From JAIVGV01 sp031425275 (lineage in GTDB: Bacteria; Acidobacteriota; Blastocatellia; Pyrinomonadales; Pyrinomonadaceae): a DNA stretch of 64,000 nt. The translations under genes and the position numbers were made by a program. Numbering within the stretch: the first letter of the stretch is position 1; every line of letters begins with the position of its first letter. The notes under the pieces are model-generated. The model searched no databases and was not told the DNA's origin. It saw only the letters and a program-made list of their open reading frames with translations. This document shows positions 58,701 to 64,000 of the stretch, piece by piece. The DNA lies in assembly GCA_031425275.1 (NCBI GenBank), contig JANPJA010000161.1:1-64000 (forward strand). Reading direction: 5' to 3'.

Positions 58701-60165
58701 CGTGGCCTACGTCATCTACACGTCGGGTTCGACCGGGCAACCGAAAGGCGTGATGATTTCGCACTCCGCGCTCTGCGACCACCTCGGTTGGATTCTCGAA
58801 GACTTCCCCGTCGCCGCGAACGACGTGGAACTGCTCAAGACTCCGCTCAGCTTCGACGCCTCGGTGTGGGAATTGCACGTCCCGCTCGTGTCGGGCGGGC
58901 GCGTCGTCATCGCGCGCCCCGGCGGCCATTGGGACATCAACTATCTCGTCGAGACGATCGTCGAGCACGGCGTCACGCGTTTGCAGGCCGTGCCGTCGTT
59001 CCTCGGCGCGTTCGTCGAACACGGTGGCGCGCGCCGCTGCGTCAGCCTGCGAGATGTCTTCTGCGGCGGCGATGCGTGGGGACTCGACCTCTACCGTCGC
59101 TTCCGCGACGCATCGGCCGCGCGACTGCACAACTCTTACGGCCCGACTGAAACCACCATCGAAGCGACTTGCTGGCGCGACGAGGGCGAAGCCCTGCACG
59201 CATCGCTTCCCATCGGCCGGCCCGTCGCCAACACGCAGGTTTATCTGCTCGACTCGGGGCTGCGACCCGTGCCCGTCGGGGTCGCCGGGGAACTCTACGT
59301 CGGCGGGGCGGGGCTGGCGCGCGGTTATCTGAACCGCCCCGACCTGACCGCCGAACGCTTCGTCCCGAACCCCTTCGGCGGCGAGCCGGGGGCGCGTCTG
59401 TACCGGACGGGCGATCTCGCGCGCTACTTCCCCGACGGGCAACTCGAATATCTCGGCAGGGCCGACCATCAGGTAAAAATCAGGGGGCAGCGCGTCGAGT
59501 TGGGCGAGGTCGAAGCGGCACTCGCGCGGCACGCGGAGGTGTCCGCGGCGGCAGTCGTCGCGGTGGACGGCCACGACGGCGGCAAGCGACTGGTGGCCTA
59601 CGTCGTCGCGTCCGACGGGGCGCGCCCGTCGGCGGGGGCGCTGCGCGAGCACGTCCGTGAGGAGTTGCCTTCCTACATGACCCCGGCCTCGTTCGTCTTC
59701 CTCCACGCGCTGCCGCTCATGGCGAGCGGCAAGCTCGACCGCCGCGCGCTGCCGTCGTCCGAAGGCGTGCGCGCCGAATCGGACGCGGAGTTCGTCGCGC
59801 CGCAGACCGAAGCGCAGCAGACGGTCGCCGCCGTCTGGCGCGAGGTCTTGCGCGTCGAGCAGGTGGGCTTGCACGACAATTTCTTCGACCTCGGCGGACA
59901 CTCGCTGCTGCTCGTGCAGGTTCACGGCAAACTCGTCGCCGCCTTCGGCGAACGGGTGACGGTGCTCGACCTGTTCCGACACCCGACGGTGAAAGCGTTG
60001 GCGGATTTCCTCGCCGGGCAAGAGGACGACGGCGAGCCGACGCAATTGCGGCGCGCGACCGAGCGCGGCGCGGCGCGCAAGATTTCGGCCGACCGGCGGA
60101 GACAGGCGCGGCAACAGCAGCGTCGCCCCGCGAAAGATAGTCAGGAGGTGGGCGGTGAGGAGTGA
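52744..60165 (+). CDS. NRPS: interface-A(with FkbM methyltransferase)-T-C-A-T
   Basis: A 2473-residue protein; ATG 52744 overlaps the preceding stop. Residues 1-450 are a condensation-like domain in which HHxxxDG is replaced by LPALCLD (150-156). A1: TSGSTG near 630, code DAWQFGLIDK (I associate it with Gln). Between the A8 region (LRGFRIEPGEIEAAL) and the A10 region (LPNGKLDRRALP) sits a ~250-residue FkbM-type methyltransferase. T1 Ser1324; C with intact HHIVSDG 1516-1522; A2 TSGSTGQPKG near 1990, code DAWQFGSIEK, unassigned; T2 Ser2387. The protein ends in a basic tail (RRRQARQQQRRPAK) like the other NRPS that precedes a ketosynthase. The A1 and A2 domains share a 100-nt stretch with a single mismatch, suggesting one copied part of the other. 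Confidence 0.93.
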   Translation: MSREVVEGFRLAPQQERVWLLREAAGAGQAYRAQCAIEITGALDADALRRAVARIVARHEILRTNFQRLAGMTVPLQVIGDGAVEWGVDEDLTDGNENLTGDADTGARDAKARELLREMRRDAWDAERGAPLRAKLFRLAAARHLLALSLPALCLDADGLKNLTADVALEYASPGAGAEGEPLQYADLSEWQNEVLESEEAEVGKAYWRQRDLADAFSPAIRFQRQPDPQAAFSPETHAIALDTDLGGRVVALAARLSVEPSTLMLACWQLLLRRLSERARVHVAAEFDGRIYPELKGALGIFARYLPLACEVEEDTPFTDILEQTVRARDEAAKWQESFGWSLVAETHGDEQGGVPVLPFAFEFAAEPEATEAGGVSFRIREQFVCVERFGLKLRCVLGRDGLVAELHYDPLAFDAADAARVGEQFRTLLEAVTREPESAAARFGVLGEAERRQVLYEFNETRADDFSTQLIHRLFEQQAARTPDAVAVVFEGETLSYRELNARANRLAHRLRALGVGANTLVGVLMERSTEMVVSLLGVLKAGAAYLPLDVSYPPERLAFMLEDARPRVLLTDDARRDTLPPNAPEVVFVGGEGGTPDDTADANSAADANFAADANPDVAMSAAGLAYVIYTSGSTGRPKGVMIPHGAICNRLLWMLSATDFNGQDRFLQKTPFSFDASVWEFFVPLFVGATLVVARPGGHQDSGYLAKTVADERITVLQLVPSMLQVFLEEDLSACVSLRHVFCGGETLPVELQQRFFARSRARLHNLYGPTETSIDASHWLCAREAGGQVVTIGRPLSNVRIYLLDSELRPVPVGVAGELYVGGAGLARGYLNRPDLTAERFVPNPFGVEAGERLYHTGDLGAHMPDGRIEFLGRADDQVKLRGFRIEPGEIEAALAAHAGVREAAVVARPGPTGETRLVGYVVPAHELSPDDAALTLATLPNGLEVAHLNRSETDIIYREIFEDESYLRHGVTLGDGDCVFDVGANIGLFTLFVHHRCRGARVYAFEPIPPTFNVLRANVALYGLPVRLFECGLSDRATEATFTFYPQVSAMSGIYADAAEDERVTRAFMQNQGEMQSGFADELMEGRFAGEKFVCRLRTLSDVIADEQVDVIDLLKIDVEKSEMDVLAGIGDDDWAKIKQVVLEVHDLDGHLAQATALLDRHGFKVTVEQDPTLQQTGLHNLYAVRPSRSNGHGALPQLTTSAPSRAGAAKPQVTAAAGGLQRLTLTPAELRRHLAARLPEYMLPSAFVLLERLPRLPNGKLDRRALPEPEAAGAGDGEKHVAPRTPVEEALAGLWAELLGVEHVGVEDNFFELGGHSLLVTRVVSRIREMFRVELSLRTLFDSPTVAALAVCVEAAQRAGLGLPEAPITRVEREGELPLSFAQQRLWFLHQLEPDSYAYNLVSAVRLRGLLDVDALGRTLDEIVSRHEALRTTFATVEGRPVQHIAPTMELSLTVTDLTATSREEMESRVRALAGEEARRPFNLATGPLTRATLLRLGEEEHIVLFTQHHIVSDGWSMNVLIREVAAFYEAHAAGRAATLAPPPIQYADFAAWQRQYLRGETLDKLVAYWAAHLGQSPPTLELPTDRPRPQVQSERGANYTFALPTSLRDELLALGRRSGATLFMTLLAAFNVLLARYSGQEQIVVGTPIANRTRVETEGLIGFFVNTLALRTDLSGDPTFAELLRRVREAALGAYAHQDMPFEKLVEELQPTRELNRQPLFQVMFVLQNVISETLELPDLSLSPLEVEGGAAQFDLTLTVSETDASFAASIEYNADLFDETTIARMARHFETLLRSAAADPSRRVAELPLMDEAESGRLLVEWNDTSRPRVAPALYHRLFEQQVERTPDAVALVFEQQRLTYRELNERANRLARRLRAAGVGAETRVGLFLERSFDLAVAVLATLKAGGAYVPFEPELPPSRLSYMMRETRMPVLLTQSRLSALLPEHAARVVSLDAEWAEIAREDAANLEGGAEPENVAYVIYTSGSTGQPKGVMISHSALCDHLGWILEDFPVAANDVELLKTPLSFDASVWELHVPLVSGGRVVIARPGGHWDINYLVETIVEHGVTRLQAVPSFLGAFVEHGGARRCVSLRDVFCGGDAWGLDLYRRFRDASAARLHNSYGPTETTIEATCWRDEGEALHASLPIGRPVANTQVYLLDSGLRPVPVGVAGELYVGGAGLARGYLNRPDLTAERFVPNPFGGEPGARLYRTGDLARYFPDGQLEYLGRADHQVKIRGQRVELGEVEAALARHAEVSAAAVVAVDGHDGGKRLVAYVVASDGARPSAGALREHVREELPSYMTPASFVFLHALPLMASGKLDRRALPSSEGVRAESDAEFVAPQTEAQQTVAAVWREVLRVEQVGLHDNFFDLGGHSLLLVQVHGKLVAAFGERVTVLDLFRHPTVKALADFLAGQEDDGEPTQLRRATERGAARKISADRRRQARQQQRRPAKDSQEVGGEE
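55201..55300 (+). repeat. 100-nt near-exact repeat, copy 1 (A1 domain)
   Basis: Matches 59281-59380 at 99 of 100 positions (mismatch at 55257). It covers the VAGELYVGGAGLARGYLNRP region of both A domains of the same NRPS. Third positions are identical too, pointing to recent conversion or duplication. Confidence 0.88.
55600..56330 (+). other. FkbM-type methyltransferase domain embedded in an adenylation domain
   Basis: The insert carries the SAM-binding motif VFDVGANIGLFTLF (about residue 985 of the NRPS), an acidic YAFEPIPPTFNVL motif, and DLLKIDVEKSEMDVL, all typical of the FkbM family (mostly O-methyltransferases). It lies between the A8 and A10 motifs of A1, the position where N-methyltransferases are more often found in NRPSs. 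Confidence 0.85.
59281..59380 (+). repeat. 100-nt near-exact repeat, copy 2 (A2 domain)
   Basis: Second copy of 55201-55300, in the second A domain. The sequence diverges immediately after 59380. Confidence 0.88.
60143..60148 (+). promoter_or_regulatory. Ribosome binding site AGGAGG
   Basis: A consensus AGGAGG lies six nucleotides before GTG 60155, inside the 3' end of the upstream NRPS gene, and fixes the PKS start. Confidence 0.85.
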
Positions 60166-63100
60166 GCCGTTCGAGAGAGAGCAGCCCGACGATGCGGGCA
60201 CGGCGGATGATTCGGGCGTGGCGATCGTCGGCATGGAGTTGCGTCTGCCGGGCGCGGAGGGCGTCGAACAGTTCTGGCAAAATCTCTGTCAGGGCGTCGA
60301 ATCCATTTCCACTTTCACCGACGAGGAACTGCGCGCGACCGGCGTCGGCGAGGCCGACCTCGGCAACCCCGCCTACGTCAAGGCCAACGCCGTTCTCGGC
60401 GACATCGAATCCTTCGACGCATCCTTCTTCGGCTTCAACCCGCGCGAGGCCGAGATTATGGATCCGCAGCACCGGCTGTTTCTGGAGTGCGCGTGGGCCG
60501 CGCTCGAAGGCGCGGGCTACGACGCGGAGTCGTACGCCGGACGCATCGGCGTTTACGCGGGCGCGGGCTTCAACACGTATCTCTTCAACCTCTTTTCCAA
60601 TCCTGACTTCATCGCGCGGGTCGGCTACTTCCAGACGATGATGCAGAACAGCAGCGACCACCTGACGACGCTCGTCTCCTACAAGCTCAACCTGCGCGGC
60701 CCGTCCGTCACGGTGCAGACGGCCTGCTCGACATCGCTCGTCGCCGTGCATCTGGCCTGCCAGAGTTTGCTCAACGGCGAGTCGGACATGGCGCTGGCGG
60801 GCGGCGTGTCGCTGACCATCCCGCAGCAGATCGGCTATCTCTACATGGAGGGCGGCATCGTCTCGCCCGACGGCCATTGCCGCCCCTTCGACGAGCGCGC
60901 GCGGGGCACGGTCGGGGCGAGCGGCGTCGCGGTCGTGCTGCTCAAACGTCTCGCCGACGCGCTCGCCGACGGCGACCATGTTCACGCGGTCATTCGCGGC
61001 ACGGCCGTCAACAACGACGGGTCGGCTAAAGTCGGTTACACCGCGCCGAGCATCGAGGGGCAGACGGAAGTTATCGCCGAAGCGCTGGCGATGGCGGGCG
61101 TCGAGGCCGACGACATCTGCTACGTCGAGGCGCACGGCACGGCGACGCCGCTCGGCGACCCCATCGAGATGGCCGCGCTCAACCGCGCGTTCCGGCTGAG
61201 CACGCAGAGGAAACACTACTGCGCCGTCGGGTCGGTCAAGGGCAACATCGGCCACGCCGACACGGCCGCCGGAGTGGCCGGACTAATCAAGGCCGCGCTC
61301 GTGCTCAAGCGCGGGCAGATTCCGCCGAGCCTCCATTTCGAGCGTCCGAATCCCGCGATTGATTTCTCGGACAGTCCCTTCTTCGTCAACACCGCGCTCC
61401 GCGAACTTCCCGGCGCGAGCGGCGACGCTCCCCGCGCGGCGGGCGTCAGTTCCTTCGGACTCGGCGGGACGAACGCGCACGCCGTCCTCGTCGAGCCGCC
61501 GCCCGTCGGCGCGCGCGCCGCGTCGAAGCGTCGCCGACATCTCCTGTTGTTGTCGGCCAAGACGGCGACCGCTCTGGAAAGCGCGACGGCACGCCTCGCC
61601 GGGCACATCCGGCGTCACCCGGAGCAGCCGCTCGCCGACATCGCGCATACGCTCCTTGTCGGGCGGCGCGGCTTCGGCCACCGTCGCGCGCTCGTCTGCC
61701 GCGACCGCGAAGACGCCTGCCGCGCGCTCGAAGGACTCGACCCGAAGCGCGTCTTCACGGGCTTTCAGGAGACGGACGACCGCCCCGTCGTCTTCATGTT
61801 CCCCGGAGGCGGGACGCAGTACGTCAACATGGGGCGCGAGCTTTACGAGACGGAGCGCGTCTTCCGCGAAGAGGTTGACCGCTGCGCCGCGCTGCTCGCG
61901 CCCGTCATCGGCCACGACATCCGCCACGCGCTTTACCCCGCGGCGGCGGAGCAACGAGGCGAGACGGACAACTCGCTCGTCGCGCCGGAGACTGCGCTGC
62001 CCATTCTGTTCACGGTCGAGTACGCGCTGGCGCGTCTGCTCATGTCTTACGGGCTGCGACCGGGCGCGATGATTGGTCACAGCCTCGGCGAGTACGTCGC
62101 GGCATGTCTCTCCGGCGTGTTCTCGCTCGAAGATGCGCTGGCGTGCGTCGCCTACAGGGCGCGGCTCATCGGGGAGCAGCCCGCCGGGGCGATGCTCGCC
62201 GTTCAGATGTCGGAAGACGAGGCGCGGCGCTTCGTCAACGACGACATCTCGGTCGCGGCGGTCAACGGGCAAACCTTGTGCGTCCTCTCCGGCGCGACCG
62301 CGAGGATCGCAGCGCTCGAACGCGCGCTGCAAGACGACGGGGTCGAGTTCAACCGTCTTCACATCACGATGGCTGCCCACTCCCACTTGATGGAAGCGGC
62401 GATGAAACCTTTGGAAGAGTTCGTCGGCGGACTCAAGCTCAGCCCGCCGTCTATCCCCTTCATCTCGAACGTGACCGGGACGTGGATGACGGCGGAGGAT
62501 GCCGCCGACCCGGCCTACTGGGCGAAACACCTGCGGCAGACCGTGCGCTTCGCCGACGGCGTCGGCGAGTTGTTGAAACAGACCGACGCCATCCCCGTCG
62601 AAGTCGGGCCGGGGCGTACTCTCAGCACGCTCGTGCGACAACGCGCCGACCGCGCCGCGTGGCAGGTCGTCGTCTCGACGCTGCGCCACCCGCAGGAGGA
62701 GACTTCCGACGTGGAGTTCTTTCTCAACACGCTCGGTCGTCTCTGGCTCGCGGGCGTCCGACTCAACCGCGAGCATTTCTACGAGGGCGAGCAGCGGCGG
62801 CGCGTCACGCTGCCGACTTATCCCTTCGAGCGGCGGCGTTACTGGGTCGAGCCGCGCGCGGCGGCGGCCACGCCCCGCGCGCCCGAAACCGGACTGCGCA
62901 AGAAAACTGACATCGGCGATTGGTTCTATCTCCCTTCGTGGAAACCTTCGCTCGCGCCGAAGCCCGCCGGTCGCGGCGAACTCGCCGGGGCGGACGGCGA
63001 CTGGCTCGTGCTCTCGGACGACGCCGGGATCGGCGCGCGTCTCGCCGCCTTCCTGCGCGACGAGGGGCGACGAGTCGCCGTCGTCCATGCCGCCACGCAT

Positions 63101-64000
63101 TTCGCCGCGCCGGGAGGCGACGAATATTCCATCAACCCGCGCGAGCCGGAACACTACGACCGTCTCGTCCAAGAACTAGTCGCGCGCGGGCGCGCGCCGC
63201 GACAAATCGTGCACCTGTGGAGTCTGTCGCCGGGCGCGGCGGGCGCGACGGGAACGGAGGACGAAACGAAGGCGGAGGGCGAAACGGGGGCGGAGTTCTT
63301 CGGCGCGTGTCAGGAGCGCGGCTACTACAGCCTGCTTTATCTGGCGCACGCCTTCGCGCGGAACGAACTGTCGCACGAACTGCGCCTGACGCTCGTCGCC
63401 AACGGCTTGCAGGAGTTTCCCGACGGGCGCGCGTGGTGGCCGGAGAAAGCCACCGCGCTCTCGCCTTGCCTCGTCATCCCGCAGGAGTTTTTGAACATCT
63501 CCTGCCAGAGCGTCGATGTCGTTTACCCTTCGACCGGCGCGGAGACGGAACGGCTGGTTGTTCAAGTCGTCTCCGAAATCGCGCGGCAGTCGTCCGAGCC
63601 GTCGGTCGCCTACAGGGGCGCGCGACGCTTCGTGCGCGACTACGAAGCGACGCGATTGGAAGCCGACGCCAAGCCCGTCCGCGAGTTCAGGCGCGGGGGC
63701 GTCTATCTCATCACGGGCGGGCGCGGGCACGTCGGCCTCCGGCTCGCCGAGAGTCTCGCGCGCACGCATCAGGCGCGGCTCGCCCTGCTCGGTCGGAGTC
63801 CGTTCCCGCCGCGCGCCGAGTGGGACGCATGGCTCGCGGCGCACGGTGAAGACGACGACGTGAGCCTCTCCATCCGGCGGCTGCGCGGACTCGAAGAGGC
63901 CGGCTCGGAGACGCTGCTGCTCACCGCCGACGTGTCCGACGAAGCACAGATGCGCGACGCGCTGCGGCAGATAGACGAACGCTTCGGGGAACTGCACGGC
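60155..64000 (+). CDS. Type I PKS, 3'-truncated: KS-AT-KR (start)
   Basis: At least 1282 codons, open to the window end. GTG 60155 is chosen from the AGGAGG site; the first 11 nt overlap the NRPS stop. KS: Cys191 in TACSTS, His in EAHGTATPLGDP and in GNIGHADTAAG. AT: Ser643 in GHSLGEY; the second specificity motif reads MAAHS rather than the malonyl-type HAFH seen in the other PKS here, so extender choice is unclear. After the post-AT linker (LPTYPFERRRYW) comes a ketoreductase structural half and then its Rossmann start YLITGGRGHVG (about 1184). No dehydratase lies between AT and KR; the ACP and anything further are beyond the window. The N-terminus lacks the docking helix of C-starting proteins, and the upstream NRPS has a basic tail, as at the other NRPS-to-KS junction. 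Confidence 0.92.
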   Translation, partial: MRSEPFEREQPDDAGTADDSGVAIVGMELRLPGAEGVEQFWQNLCQGVESISTFTDEELRATGVGEADLGNPAYVKANAVLGDIESFDASFFGFNPREAEIMDPQHRLFLECAWAALEGAGYDAESYAGRIGVYAGAGFNTYLFNLFSNPDFIARVGYFQTMMQNSSDHLTTLVSYKLNLRGPSVTVQTACSTSLVAVHLACQSLLNGESDMALAGGVSLTIPQQIGYLYMEGGIVSPDGHCRPFDERARGTVGASGVAVVLLKRLADALADGDHVHAVIRGTAVNNDGSAKVGYTAPSIEGQTEVIAEALAMAGVEADDICYVEAHGTATPLGDPIEMAALNRAFRLSTQRKHYCAVGSVKGNIGHADTAAGVAGLIKAALVLKRGQIPPSLHFERPNPAIDFSDSPFFVNTALRELPGASGDAPRAAGVSSFGLGGTNAHAVLVEPPPVGARAASKRRRHLLLLSAKTATALESATARLAGHIRRHPEQPLADIAHTLLVGRRGFGHRRALVCRDREDACRALEGLDPKRVFTGFQETDDRPVVFMFPGGGTQYVNMGRELYETERVFREEVDRCAALLAPVIGHDIRHALYPAAAEQRGETDNSLVAPETALPILFTVEYALARLLMSYGLRPGAMIGHSLGEYVAACLSGVFSLEDALACVAYRARLIGEQPAGAMLAVQMSEDEARRFVNDDISVAAVNGQTLCVLSGATARIAALERALQDDGVEFNRLHITMAAHSHLMEAAMKPLEEFVGGLKLSPPSIPFISNVTGTWMTAEDAADPAYWAKHLRQTVRFADGVGELLKQTDAIPVEVGPGRTLSTLVRQRADRAAWQVVVSTLRHPQEETSDVEFFLNTLGRLWLAGVRLNREHFYEGEQRRRVTLPTYPFERRRYWVEPRAAAATPRAPETGLRKKTDIGDWFYLPSWKPSLAPKPAGRGELAGADGDWLVLSDDAGIGARLAAFLRDEGRRVAVVHAATHFAAPGGDEYSINPREPEHYDRLVQELVARGRAPRQIVHLWSLSPGAAGATGTEDETKAEGETGAEFFGACQERGYYSLLYLAHAFARNELSHELRLTLVANGLQEFPDGRAWWPEKATALSPCLVIPQEFLNISCQSVDVVYPSTGAETERLVVQVVSEIARQSSEPSVAYRGARRFVRDYEATRLEADAKPVREFRRGGVYLITGGRGHVGLRLAESLARTHQARLALLGRSPFPPRAEWDAWLAAHGEDDDVSLSIRRLRGLEEAGSETLLLTADVSDEAQMRDALRQIDERFGELHG

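Noticed and set aside
57229..60234. A ~1000-codon open frame on the - strand antisense to the NRPS
   Set aside because: It mirrors the codon structure of a well-supported + strand NRPS, has Arg/Gln/Leu-rich low-complexity sequence and no recognisable domain. Long antisense frames are expected at this GC content.

Overview
The window is a single, largely forward-strand hybrid NRPS/PKS biosynthetic region that runs off both ends. Every supported gene is on the + strand, most neighbours overlap or abut, and base composition is very GC-rich throughout. The peptide-export ABC protein and an outer-membrane barrel protein point to a Gram-negative host. The CBM9-like/DUF5916 barrel protein and the overall style would fit Acidobacteriota, but this is a guess; Myxococcota or another GC-rich phylum is possible.

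Layout. 2-9746: tail of an NRPS module (C'-A-T), a C-A-T-C-A-T NRPS and a PhyH/EctD-like oxygenase. 9746-19814: a C-A-T-C-A-T NRPS, an MIO-type aromatic amino acid 2,3-aminomutase and a free-standing condensation protein. 19903-27555: a CmlA-like di-metal beta-hydroxylase and an NRPS that starts with half a C domain. 27548-34009: a KS-AT-ACP-aminotransferase-C hybrid protein, which should build a beta-amino acyl unit. 34016-41316: SbnA/SbnB (2,3-diaminopropionate), a LanB-like protein, a cyclic-peptide exporter and a type II thioesterase. 41495-43993: the CBM9/DUF5916 barrel protein. 44069-52747: a decayed C domain, TauD/SyrP-like hydroxylase 1, a single NRPS module, a decayed SbnB fragment, a free-standing C protein, a small 2OG oxygenase and TauD/SyrP-like hydroxylase 2. 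52744-64000: a large NRPS with a FkbM-type methyltransferase embedded in an A domain, then a KS-AT-KR PKS cut by the window end.

How it may work. Reading A-domain specificity residues by eye (GrsA numbering, Lys517 assumed) gives: Ala-like (DLFNNALTYK); basic or amide side chain (DAEDIGTIVK); Pro-like (DVQFVAEVVK); Val (DALWLGGTFK); beta-aryl amino acid (DAAVLALLAK); Tyr/Phe-like (DTSTVAAVCK); unassigned (DAFTTALIWK); Asn/Asp (DLTKVGEVGK); Gln-like (DAWQFGLIDK); unassigned (DAWQFGSIEK). The window therefore encodes at least ten amino acid additions and two polyketide extensions. Beta-amino units come by two independent routes: an aminomutase and a PKS-linked aminotransferase. No epimerization domain and no cis thioesterase was seen.

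The most interesting feature is an architecture used three times: an active condensation domain ends one protein or stands alone; a separate beta-hydroxylase gene lies between; and the next NRPS opens with a condensation-like domain that is either missing its N-lobe (21697) or lacks the HHxxxDG active site (45552, 52744). This looks like interface domains recruiting in-trans hydroxylases. Decayed C and SbnB fragments show that part of the cluster arose by segmental duplication. A LanB-like protein with no visible precursor peptide, beside a diaminopropionate pathway, is the least explained component.
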